DNA from: JAHHTP01 sp964587555
GTDB lineage: Bacteria; Bacillota; Clostridia; Oscillospirales; Ruminococcaceae
NCBI GenBank assembly: GCA_964587555.1
Contig: CAZPLR010000040.1
Coordinates: forward strand, 1 to 18,325
Direction of reading: 5' to 3'
Length of the DNA stretch: 18,325 nucleotides
A program made the translations under genes and the position numbers. The notes under the pieces were generated by a model. That model searched no databases and had not been told where the DNA came from. It saw nothing but the letters and a program-made list of their open reading frames with translations. This document shows, one piece after another, positions 7,956 to 15,787 of this stretch; within the stretch, counting starts at the first letter, position 1, and every line of letters begins with the position of its first letter.

Positions 7956-8982
7956 TTTGAAGGCGATGGAGCTTGCGGAGCTTCAAAGCTTCTTTATCGA
8001 ACGCGGACAGCCGAAGTTTCGCGCAGATCAGGTTTACGACTGGCTTCACAAAAAGCTTGCCGTATCGTTTACACAGATGACGAACCTGCCGAAAAGCCTG
8101 ATCGCATTTCTGGAGGAGAACTGCACCATCCCGACAGCCAAGGCGCTGCGGGTGCTTACCTCTAGGCTGGACGGAACGAAAAAGTACCTGCTGCAATTGC
8201 CGGACGGGCAGACGGTGGAAACGGTTTTGATGAAGTATTCCTACGGCTACAGCGTCTGCGTTTCCAGCGAGGTTGGGTGTAAGATGGGATGTACCTTCTG
8301 CGCATCCACCAAAGCGGGGTTTATCAGAAGGCTTTCGGCGTCGGAAATCCTAGAGCAGGTGTACTTTGTGCAAAGGGAGACGGAGGGAAGGATCGGGCAT
8401 ATTGTGCTGATGGGGATTGGCGAGCCTCTCGACAATTTCGATGAGGTGCTGAAATTCCTGCACATCATCTCAAGCGAGAAGGGATTAAATATCGGGATGC
8501 GGAATATTTCGCTTTCGACCTGCGGGCTTGTCCCGATGATTAGGCGCTTGCAGGAGCAGCAGCTCGGATTGACGCTTTCCATCTCGCTGCATGCGCCGTT
8601 TGATGAGCTGCGAAGCCAGACGATGCCGATCAACCGGCGGTATCCGATCGCAGAGCTGATAGCGGCCTGCAGGGAATATGCGTCGGATACCAAAAGACGC
8701 ATTTCATTTGAATATGCGCTGATCCGCGGCTTTAATGATGATGAAAGATGCGCGGCAAAGCTTGTCAGCCTGTTAAAGGGGATGCTTTGTCACGTTAATT
8801 TGATACCGGTGAACGAGATCAAGGAAACCTCTTATCAGAAGAGTGAGAAGGAGGCGATCCTGCGGTTTGAACAATATTTGAACCGTCATGGCATTACCGC
8901 GACTGTGCGCAGGACGCTCGGCGCGGACATCAACGCCGCCTGCGGACAGCTGCGGCGAGAAGAAATGAAGGAGGCGCAATAG
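7942..8982 (+). CDS. rlmN: Dual-specificity RNA methyltransferase RlmN
   Basis: The 346-residue radical-SAM enzyme methylates C2 of A2503 in 23S rRNA and A37 in some tRNAs. The CxxxCxxC iron-sulfur cluster motif is Cys113-Cys117-Cys120 (CKMGCTFC), followed by LMGIGEPLDNFDEV and SLSTCGLVP. The C-terminal GADINAACGQLR provides Cys334, the methyl-accepting or resolving cysteine. The true Cfr resistance enzyme is a relative, but the length and core-operon position favour RlmN. A GAGG lies just before the ATG, which sits inside the end of rsmB and suggests coupling. Confidence 0.95.
   Translation: MAKIDLKAMELAELQSFFIERGQPKFRADQVYDWLHKKLAVSFTQMTNLPKSLIAFLEENCTIPTAKALRVLTSRLDGTKKYLLQLPDGQTVETVLMKYSYGYSVCVSSEVGCKMGCTFCASTKAGFIRRLSASEILEQVYFVQRETEGRIGHIVLMGIGEPLDNFDEVLKFLHIISSEKGLNIGMRNISLSTCGLVPMIRRLQEQQLGLTLSISLHAPFDELRSQTMPINRRYPIAELIAACREYASDTKRRISFEYALIRGFNDDERCAAKLVSLLKGMLCHVNLIPVNEIKETSYQKSEKEAILRFEQYLNRHGITATVRRTLGADINAACGQLRREEMKEAQ
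8968..8974 (+). promoter_or_regulatory. Ribosome binding site for the TTG start of the PP2C phosphatase
   Basis: AAGGAGG inside the last codons of rlmN lies 10 bases before TTG 8985. No upstream ATG fits the family N-terminus, so this site supports initiation at TTG. Confidence 0.7.
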
Positions 8983-8984
8983 CA

Positions 8985-9725
8985 TTGAACGTGTACGGAA
9001 ATACCGATAGGGGTCTGCACCGAAGCATGAATCAGGATACCTTTTACTTTTTCCGTTTTTCCAAACAGCTGGCATACGCTGTGGTCTGCGACGGAATGGG
9101 CGGAGAAAACAGCGGCAATGTTGCCAGTCAGATGACGCGCGACAGCATCAAAAAACAGATGAACGACAGGATCATGAACTGTGAGCTGACGCTCGAGACT
9201 GCGCCTAAATGCATTTTAGACGCAATCGCTGCGGCAAACACCGCAGTATATGAGCGCTCCTGCACCGACAGCGACTGCGCAGGGATGGGAACGACGGTCG
9301 TTTTGGCGCTGATATACGGTGAGCACTGTTTTATTGCGCATGTTGGCGACAGCCGCGCTTATCTCATTGGCGGCGGGAATATGTCACAGATGACGGTGGA
9401 TCATTCTCTCGTGCAGTATCTGTATGACAAAGGTAAATTGACCGCTGAGGAGATGGCGACCCATCCGGATAAAAATAAGATCACCCGCGCAGTCGGCGTA
9501 GAGCCGACGGTAGATGTGGATCTGATCGAGGTCAAGTTTGAGGAGAATCAGGCGTTGCTGCTCTGCACCGACGGACTGACCAATATGTGCTCTGACGAGC
9601 AGATCTTAGCGGTGGTGAACGAGTGCGCAGGGAGCGCCGTCCCGCTTACATTGATAAAGCAGGCGAATCTTGCCGGCGGAAACGATAATATTACAGTGGT
9701 GCTGATCGATAAGCGCAGCGTATAA
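8985..9725 (+). CDS. stp: PP2C-type protein serine/threonine phosphatase (Stp/PrpC)
   Basis: The 246-residue cytoplasmic phosphatase removes phosphate from Ser/Thr residues, normally reversing the partner kinase encoded next. PP2C motifs appear in order: NTDRGLHRSMNQDTF, VCDGMGG (Asp36 and Gly37 in the metal site), GTTVVLALI, AHVGDSRAYL, DHSLVQYL, LLCTDGLTNM and GGNDNITVVLI. These supply the aspartates that bind the two Mn/Mg ions. Translation starts at TTG with a strong ribosome binding site. It lies 28 bases upstream of prkC, the usual Firmicutes pair. Confidence 0.95.
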   Translation: MNVYGNTDRGLHRSMNQDTFYFFRFSKQLAYAVVCDGMGGENSGNVASQMTRDSIKKQMNDRIMNCELTLETAPKCILDAIAAANTAVYERSCTDSDCAGMGTTVVLALIYGEHCFIAHVGDSRAYLIGGGNMSQMTVDHSLVQYLYDKGKLTAEEMATHPDKNKITRAVGVEPTVDVDLIEVKFEENQALLLCTDGLTNMCSDEQILAVVNECAGSAVPLTLIKQANLAGGNDNITVVLIDKRSV

Positions 9726-9753
9726 AAACGTTTGAAAGGAACAGGCAAAGAGC

Positions 9754-12039
9754 ATGGATAAATATTGTGGAAAAAAACTGGACGGGCGGTACGAGATTCG
9801 CGAGGTAATCGGCTTTGGCGGGATGGCTGTTGTTTACAAGGCGTTCGATCTTGCGACGAAGCAGGAGGTAGCGGTCAAAATATTAAAAGACGAGTTTATC
9901 TCTAACGCTGAGCTGCGCCGCCGCTTCAGCAACGAGGCGAAAGCGATCACGGTGCTCAACCATCCGAACATCGTCAAGGTATTTGATGTGGGCTTAGGCG
10001 AAACGGTGCAATATATTGTCATGGAGTATATCTACGGCATTACGCTAAAGGAGTATATTGCGCAGCAGAAAACCGTGTATTGGAAAGAGGCGATCCATTT
10101 CACAACCCAAGTGCTGTACGCGCTGCAACACGCGCACGACAACGGCATTATTCATCGGGACATCAAGCCGCAGAACATCATGCTTACGCCGAACGGCACG
10201 ATCAAGGTAATGGATTTTGGTATCGCACGTTTCCAGCGCGACGCGGGCGGCAGAACGATCGCTGGGAATAAGGCGGTCGGCTCGGTACACTATATCAGCC
10301 CGGAGCAGGCGCGCGGCGGCGAGAATACCGACCCGCGCTCCGACCTTTATTCGGTCGGCGTGATGCTTTATGAGATGCTCACCGGCACGGTCCCGTTTGA
10401 TGGAGAAACGCCGGTCAGTATTGCGATGAAGCATATTCAGGATGAAGCGCAGCCGGTGCGGAAATTAAACGAGAAGCTGCCGGTCGGCTTGGAAGAGATT
10501 GTAACCCGCGCCATGCAGAAGGACCCTGACCTGCGGTATCAGAGTGCGGCGGAGATGTTAAAGGATTTAGACGAGTTCAAGCGCAATCCGAATGTGGAAT
10601 TTGGCTATCAGTATTTTGCCGCCGACGGAAAAACGCAGATCGAAACGGAAAATGAAGGTGCAGAGGACGATATGAAGAAGAAGAAAAAGAAGAAAAAGGC
10701 TGCATATGATGGTAAAAAGCGATCCTACCTGATGCCGATCCTTTTAGGCATTACCGCCGCGTGTCTGATCGTAGCGGGCATCGCGGTGGCAGTGTTCTTC
10801 CAAGGGCTTGGAAACCGTCCGGGCGAGATGCGCATGCCGGATTTGGTCGGCATGACCACCGAGCAGGCGGCGAAGGATTATCCGAATTTTAAGTTTGTTA
10901 TTGTCGCCGAGGAGCTTTCCGCGACCTATGAGGAGGGCGTCATCATAGAAACAAATCCGAAGGAGGGCACCAGCGTCAAGGAAAGCGCGGAGATCAAGCT
11001 GACCATATCGAAGGGCTTACTGCAGCTTGAAATGCCGGATTTGGCAAATTATAAGCAGGATGAGGCAGTCGAGGCGCTGACCGATATGGGAATCCCGGAG
11101 GGAAATATCTCGATTGTTGAAAAATTCAGCGAGGATATCGACGAAGGCAGGGTGATTGAGACGACTCCGGCAAAGGGCGAGAGCGTTGATCTGAACACCG
11201 GAATTACGCTGTTTGTTTCAATGGGTGATACCGCGCAGACTGTCACGGTTCCGTACGTCGTCGGAGATAAAGAAAGCGAGGCCAGAGCAAAGCTCACCGA
11301 CTTTACGGTTATGACCGTCATGGTGGAATCGGATAAGGAGAGCGGTACCGTCGTCGAGCAGAGTTTAAACCGCGGCGATCGCGTGGCAAAGGGCAGTACC
11401 ATTACCCTGAGCATATCCAACGGCGTTGCGCCGACGAATGCGGTCACTGTCACCATCCCGATCCCAAGCGGCGCTGCGGACGGCGAATATACCTTCACCG
11501 GCGAGCTGGATGGTAAGGCGGCAGGCAGTGTGAAGGTCAATCCAAGCGAAGTAACCAGCGCATCCTTGCGCGTCACCGGCTCGGAGGAGGACGTGACTCT
11601 TGTAGTCTATGTCACGGTCGATGGCGCAAAGCAGGTATACGCGACCTATAAGGTGAATTTTGTCGAGCAGGTTGCGTCCTTGCAGGGGACGGTCAACGGC
11701 GATTTGGTGATGCCGCATATAACCGAAACAACGGTTGATTTCGCAGTAGACACGACGACTGATCATTCGATTAACACCCCAGTTACCTTTTATGTTTATA
11801 TTGACAGCGTGTTAAGCAGCAGCAATACGATTAACCCGGCGGTCGGCAGCTTTAAGGTAAGCTGTACCGGCAGCGGAACCGCCGGCGTGGTAGTAACGGT
11901 TGATCTGGGAAATGGTGAGCAGACCTATGCGGAGTACAAGGTGGACTATAACACCTCTTCTGTATATGCGACGTTTGGACCGGACTTTGCGTTATTGCAG
12001 GATTACGGTGAGGATGAGGCTGCCGATGCAGAGGAATAA
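9754..12039 (+). CDS. prkC: PASTA-domain Ser/Thr protein kinase with a novel-looking C-terminal extension
   Basis: This 761-residue membrane kinase has an N-terminal cytoplasmic kinase domain (about 10-275): glycine loop GFGGMAVVYK from 20, Lys42, HRDIKPQN with Asp136, and DFG with Asp154. A lysine-rich stretch around 310-317 precedes a single membrane helix (about 326-349). Outside the cell come three PASTA domains (about 361-421, 427-494, 499-557), which in relatives bind peptidoglycan fragments. Beyond them lie some 200 residues that I do not recognise. They contain two similar stretches, 564-636 and 659-732, ending YATYKVNF and YAEYKVDY, and finish in an acidic tail (EDEAADAEE). The kinase acts with the adjacent phosphatase in envelope and growth signalling. 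AAAGGA lies 13 bases before the ATG. Confidence 0.95.
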   Translation: MDKYCGKKLDGRYEIREVIGFGGMAVVYKAFDLATKQEVAVKILKDEFISNAELRRRFSNEAKAITVLNHPNIVKVFDVGLGETVQYIVMEYIYGITLKEYIAQQKTVYWKEAIHFTTQVLYALQHAHDNGIIHRDIKPQNIMLTPNGTIKVMDFGIARFQRDAGGRTIAGNKAVGSVHYISPEQARGGENTDPRSDLYSVGVMLYEMLTGTVPFDGETPVSIAMKHIQDEAQPVRKLNEKLPVGLEEIVTRAMQKDPDLRYQSAAEMLKDLDEFKRNPNVEFGYQYFAADGKTQIETENEGAEDDMKKKKKKKKAAYDGKKRSYLMPILLGITAACLIVAGIAVAVFFQGLGNRPGEMRMPDLVGMTTEQAAKDYPNFKFVIVAEELSATYEEGVIIETNPKEGTSVKESAEIKLTISKGLLQLEMPDLANYKQDEAVEALTDMGIPEGNISIVEKFSEDIDEGRVIETTPAKGESVDLNTGITLFVSMGDTAQTVTVPYVVGDKESEARAKLTDFTVMTVMVESDKESGTVVEQSLNRGDRVAKGSTITLSISNGVAPTNAVTVTIPIPSGAADGEYTFTGELDGKAAGSVKVNPSEVTSASLRVTGSEEDVTLVVYVTVDGAKQVYATYKVNFVEQVASLQGTVNGDLVMPHITETTVDFAVDTTTDHSINTPVTFYVYIDSVLSSSNTINPAVGSFKVSCTGSGTAGVVVTVDLGNGEQTYAEYKVDYNTSSVYATFGPDFALLQDYGEDEAADAEE

Positions 12040-12045
12040 GCGTTG

Positions 12046-12981
12046 ATGGAAGGGATCGTCATCAAAGGCGTCGGCGGCTTATATGAGGTAAAAACCGGAC
12101 GGGAAAGGCATTATTGCAGCGCAAGGGGAAAATTTCGCAAAGCGGAGATTTCCCCTTTGCCCGGCGATATAGTGGAGATCGAGCTTGTGCCGCAGTCAGG
12201 GCTACAGTCGAAAAAAAAGGACGCAGTTTCCGCCGATGCGGTTATTTTGCAAATCAAACCGCGCAAAAACTCGTTTATCCGCCCAAAGCTTGCCAACCTG
12301 ACCCATTTATTCATCACTTCTTCGTCGGTTGAGCCGTCGCCAAGCATGATCGTGATCGATAAGCTTTGCGCGGTCAGCGTGCATAAAAACGTCGCTCCGG
12401 TGCTTATATTCACCAAAACCGATCTGCATCCGGCAGAGAGCTATGTCAATATTTACCGCCATGCCGGGTTCCCGGTCTTTGCGGTGAGCAATGAAACAGC
12501 GGAGGGCGTGGAGGAGGTCAAGGCGTATCTGCTTGAGATCGCAAAGCGGGAAAACTGCGTTGTCGCGTTTGCAGGCAACAGCGGCGTTGGAAAATCCTCG
12601 CTTTTGAACCGGCTTTTTCCGCAGCTAAATTTACAAACCGGTGAGATCAGCCAAAAGCTGGGGCGCGGACGGCATACCACCCGCACGGCGCAGCTTTACC
12701 CAATCGGCGAAGGAGGCGGCTTTGTGGTCGATACGCCGGGCTTCGGCGCGATGGAAACCGAGCGATACGAGCTGATCCGCAAGGAGGAGCTGGGAATGTG
12801 CTTCCCGGAGTTTGCGCCGTATCTGGACGACTGTTATTTTGCCGGCTGTTCGCATACGGTGGAGAAGGGCTGCGCGGTGCTGAACGCGCTGAAAGAGGGG
12901 AAGATCGAGCCGTCCCGGCACGAGAGCTACTGCGCGATGTACAAGGAAGCAAAGGAAATTAAGGAATGGGAATGGAAATAA
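12046..12981 (+). CDS. rsgA: Ribosome small-subunit biogenesis GTPase RsgA
   Basis: The 311-residue circularly permuted GTPase helps late maturation of the 30S subunit. An N-terminal OB-fold (about 1-75, starting MEGIVIKGVGGLYEV) precedes the G4-type TKTDL motif. The P-loop GNSGVGKS is at 177-184, then DTPGFG. The C-terminal zinc site is Cys263, Cys268, His270 and Cys276 (CYFAGCSHTVEKGC). The order G4-G1-G3 confirms circular permutation. A TTG immediately before the ATG (12043) is also possible; GAGGAA sits inside the prkC end. The gene follows the kinase as in many Firmicutes. Confidence 0.95.
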   Translation: MEGIVIKGVGGLYEVKTGRERHYCSARGKFRKAEISPLPGDIVEIELVPQSGLQSKKKDAVSADAVILQIKPRKNSFIRPKLANLTHLFITSSSVEPSPSMIVIDKLCAVSVHKNVAPVLIFTKTDLHPAESYVNIYRHAGFPVFAVSNETAEGVEEVKAYLLEIAKRENCVVAFAGNSGVGKSSLLNRLFPQLNLQTGEISQKLGRGRHTTRTAQLYPIGEGGGFVVDTPGFGAMETERYELIRKEELGMCFPEFAPYLDDCYFAGCSHTVEKGCAVLNALKEGKIEPSRHESYCAMYKEAKEIKEWEWK

Positions 12982-13607
12982 AGGGAAAAGTATGCCGCAT
13001 TGTCGGCGCAGGGGAGATGTTTGACAGCGCGCTTTTGCCGCTTGCGCCGCAGGACGGCGATCTGCTGATTGCAGCGGACGGCGGGGTGAGAACGCTGCTT
13101 GCGCGCTCGCTTACGCCGGATATGGTAATCGGCGATTTTGACTCGCTCGGTTATCCTCCAATGGCGCTTCAGCCGATTGTCCTTCCCTGTGAAAAGGATG
13201 ACACCGATATGCTCAGCGCGTTGCGCTTGGGGCTGGAACGCGGGTGCGACACCTTCCTTCTTTACGGCGGGACGGGCGGCCGCGAGGACCATACAATCGC
13301 CAATATCCAGCTTTTGTACTATCTGGCGTCGCTGAAAAAGCGCGGGTATTTGATCGGGAAGCAGAATATCCTGACTGCGATCCAGAATGATACGGCAGAA
13401 TTTACCGATATGAAGGGGTTTTTCTCGGTATTCTGCGCTGGTGCGCGTGCGGAGGGAGTCACGATTTCCGGCTGCAAATACACATTGGAGAACGGCAGCC
13501 TGACCAATCTGTATCCGATTGGCGTCAGCAACGAGTTTTTGGAGCAAAAGGCGTGCGTTTCGGTACGGGACGGGATGCTGCTGCTTGTTATGGAAAACTG
13601 CGGATGA
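12966..13607 (+). CDS. thiN: Thiamine pyrophosphokinase
   Basis: The 213-residue enzyme converts thiamine to thiamine pyrophosphate using ATP. Conserved features are AADGGVRTLL, IGDFDS (Asp57 and Asp59), EKDDTDMLSALRLGLERG and YGGTGGREDHTIANIQLL, all typical of the catalytic domain. A smaller C-terminal beta-rich domain follows. The start overlaps the rsgA end by 16 bases. ATG 12972 is an alternative, with AAGGA 6 bases upstream. In many Firmicutes rpe separates rsgA and thiN; here they overlap directly. There is no room for a thiamine riboswitch in front, so expression should follow the operon. Confidence 0.93.
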   Translation: MGMEIKGKVCRIVGAGEMFDSALLPLAPQDGDLLIAADGGVRTLLARSLTPDMVIGDFDSLGYPPMALQPIVLPCEKDDTDMLSALRLGLERGCDTFLLYGGTGGREDHTIANIQLLYYLASLKKRGYLIGKQNILTAIQNDTAEFTDMKGFFSVFCAGARAEGVTISGCKYTLENGSLTNLYPIGVSNEFLEQKACVSVRDGMLLLVMENCG

Positions 13608-14221
13608 GCGGAGAGAATCTTATCACACTGCGCTGGTGCGAGGGCGCGCATCCTTCGCTGGCACAGCTAATCGAGCAGGCAAAGCACCGCTGCCCGCAGA
13701 TTATAAACGAGCGGTATGTCAAAAGCGAGAAGGTTATGGTGCATCGGCTGAACGCTTACCTGCTGCTTGCTTCGCTGGCAGGCGGGACGCTTCCAAAGCT
13801 TGGCTGGACGGAAAGCGGAAAGCCGTTTTTTGCCGAAGGCGGGGGATTTTGCAGCCTGTCGCATACCGATACCGGCGCGGCGGCGGCGGTGTGCAGCCGT
13901 CCGGTCGGAATCGATCTGCAAACGGTGATGCCGCTGCAAAAAAGGCTGCTGGAGCGGGTGTGCGTACCGGAAGAGGTGCAGTACTGCCTGAATACAGATT
14001 ATCCGGAGGAGCAAAATCTGCGATTTACACGGGTTTGGACTGCAAAGGAAGCGGTCGCAAAGGCAGACGGACGCGGCATCGGCGAGATTGGGCTGATCCA
14101 TATCGCCTGCGATTGCGTGCATGGCACAGCAAAGGTGCTGGGACGGGATCAGACCTACCGGCTGGATTATCCGGAAAGCCGTTTGGCGAGAACCGTTTTA
14201 TGCATTGCAGTGCAGGAATAA
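13604..14221 (+). CDS. Sfp-type 4'-phosphopantetheinyl transferase
   Basis: The 205-residue protein resembles Sfp/EntD-type enzymes that move phosphopantetheine from coenzyme A onto a serine of a carrier protein. The evidence is the spacing of LPKLGWTESGKPFF, CSLSHTD, PVGIDLQ (Asp104) and VWTAKEAVAKADGRGIG (Lys148, Glu149). The second metal-site residue of the GxDxE motif is Gln106 rather than Glu. The start is ATG 13604, overlapping the thiN stop as ATGA, a classic coupled junction. No polyketide or non-ribosomal peptide synthase is in the window, so the carrier protein is unknown. It could serve a distant cluster or act as the general fatty-acid ACP enzyme if AcpS is absent. Confidence 0.82.
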   Translation: MSGENLITLRWCEGAHPSLAQLIEQAKHRCPQIINERYVKSEKVMVHRLNAYLLLASLAGGTLPKLGWTESGKPFFAEGGGFCSLSHTDTGAAAAVCSRPVGIDLQTVMPLQKRLLERVCVPEEVQYCLNTDYPEEQNLRFTRVWTAKEAVAKADGRGIGEIGLIHIACDCVHGTAKVLGRDQTYRLDYPESRLARTVLCIAVQE

Positions 14222-14223
14222 GG

Positions 14224-15633
14224 ATGAAAGAAGGAATGGGGAAAATGGAAGAGGTATTTTGGCAGCCAAAACGGCTTCCGCTGACCAAGCAGGCGGAGAT
14301 TATCGTTGTCGGCGGCGGGACTGCCGGCGCAGTCGCAGCGATCGCTGCGGCGCGGATGGGGAGAAAGGTGCTGCTCATTGAACGGTACGGCGCGTTAGGC
14401 GGCTCAGAAACGATGGCGCTGGTGACGCCGGTCATGCCGGAGGGCGCGCCTTTTGGAAACGCGGAAAGCGCAATCTCGAAGGAGATTCGTCTGCGGTTGA
14501 CCGAAAAGGGCTTTGCGCATAAATACGAGGGAAATAATTCTAGCTGGTTTGACACCGAAATGCTAAAGTTGGAACTGGAGCAGATGGCGCATGAGGCGAA
14601 GGTCGAAGTTTTGTTCGAAACAGAGCTTGTCGATGTAATGACCGAGGAAAGCAGGATCACTGGGGTGGTGCTGCACAATAAAGCAGGATTGCAGCTTGCG
14701 CGTGCCGAACAGTACATAGACTGCACCGGCGACGGAGATCTTTCGGTGATGGCGGGCGCCGGTTATGAAAGCGGCAGCGAGGACGGCTATAATCAATCGG
14801 TGTCGCTGCGTTTTGAGATGAGCGGAGTAGATTTAGAGCGGTTTGGGCAGTACCTGCGCGATAACGGGCAGACCGACGGCTATACCTATCCGCCGTTGAT
14901 TTCTACCTATCGCGGCGGGCTGTGTCCGGGCTTTGATCGGCTGATCGAGCAAAAAATTGCCGAGGGCGAGGTGACTGAAGCGGACATGCACTATTTGCAG
15001 ATGTTCACCATGCCGGGCAGCCCAACGGCGATGAACTTCAACTGTCCGGAGCTTGGCAACAGCAAGAATGTTTTGTCGCCGGATTTTATCAGCAATAGGC
15101 TGTATGAGGGCAAGCGTGCGATCCTGCGTCACGCGGCGTTTTACCGCAAGAACGTGCCGGGCTTTGAGCGCAGCCATATCAGTAAGATTGCGCCGATGCT
15201 CGGCATCCGGGAAAGCAGACGGATTAAAACCGAGTACGAACTTTCGATCGACGATATTTTTGCCTACCGGAAGTTTTCCGACGGTATCGGCATAAGCAAT
15301 TACCAGATCGACGTGCATGGCGACGCGCGGTTTTCCGCGCTTGAGGGCAAGGACTACGACCGCACCTTGCCAAAAAGCGAATGGTATTTTACGCTGCCGT
15401 ACCGCTGCTTGATTGTCAAGGGGTTTGACAATCTGCTGGTTGCCGGGCGCTGTGTCGGCGCGGACTTTTTTGCGCAGTCGGCGATTCGCGTACAACATAT
15501 GTGCCGGTATATGGGCGAGGCGGCGGGGATCGGCGCCGCAATGGCGGTATCGGGAAACCTGAGCGCAAGAGAAATAGACGGCGTGTCGGTGCGAAGGACA
15601 ATGCTTGCAAACGGCGCGGATCTAGAAAAGTAA
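14224..15633 (+). CDS. FAD-dependent oxidoreductase (PF12831-like), substrate unknown
   Basis: From ATG 14224 the protein has 469 residues. ATG 14245 (AAGGA 9 bases upstream) is an equally good start. The N-terminal Rossmann fold reads IIVVGGGTAGAVAAIAAARM (glycines from residue 30), with Glu53 in LLIERYGALGG for the FAD ribose. Further family marks are DCTGDGDLSVMAGAGYESG, LGIRESRRI (326-334), and a C-terminal GRCVGADFFAQSAIR followed by GEAAGIGAAMA, all typical of the FAD_oxidored group. These proteins include many uncharacterised enzymes of anaerobes; the reaction cannot be predicted. No signal peptide is seen. It starts 2 bases after the transferase stop and appears to end the operon, 7 bases before the assembly gap. 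Confidence 0.85.
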   Translation: MKEGMGKMEEVFWQPKRLPLTKQAEIIVVGGGTAGAVAAIAAARMGRKVLLIERYGALGGSETMALVTPVMPEGAPFGNAESAISKEIRLRLTEKGFAHKYEGNNSSWFDTEMLKLELEQMAHEAKVEVLFETELVDVMTEESRITGVVLHNKAGLQLARAEQYIDCTGDGDLSVMAGAGYESGSEDGYNQSVSLRFEMSGVDLERFGQYLRDNGQTDGYTYPPLISTYRGGLCPGFDRLIEQKIAEGEVTEADMHYLQMFTMPGSPTAMNFNCPELGNSKNVLSPDFISNRLYEGKRAILRHAAFYRKNVPGFERSHISKIAPMLGIRESRRIKTEYELSIDDIFAYRKFSDGIGISNYQIDVHGDARFSALEGKDYDRTLPKSEWYFTLPYRCLIVKGFDNLLVAGRCVGADFFAQSAIRVQHMCRYMGEAAGIGAAMAVSGNLSAREIDGVSVRRTMLANGADLEK

Positions 15634-15640
15634 GGCTGCA

Positions 15641-15740
15641 NNNNNNNNNNNNNNNNNNNNNNNNNNNNNNNNNNNNNNNNNNNNNNNNNNNNNNNNNNNN
15701 NNNNNNNNNNNNNNNNNNNNNNNNNNNNNNNNNNNNNNNN
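15641..15740. other. Assembly gap of exactly 100 Ns
   Basis: A run of exactly 100 unknown bases is the usual placeholder for a scaffold join of unknown length. The order and distance of genes on the two sides are therefore not proven, and the operon end and the acetyltransferase upstream region may be missing sequence. Confidence 0.99.
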
Positions 15741-15787
15741 GTTTAGGAAAACGGCCTGCTAAGACCGTGGTGAGGAAGAAAAAGGTA

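Noticed and set aside
12900..12966. Thiamine riboswitch before thiN
   Set aside because: thiN overlaps the end of rsgA and no room or TPP aptamer-like sequence is present.
15745..15770. String around CTGCTAA resembling a tRNA-Ser(GCT) anticodon arm just after the gap
   Set aside because: The five-base-pair stem has mismatches around the loop, and no T-arm, variable arm or acceptor end follows; the sequence also reads as open frame into the acetyltransferase.
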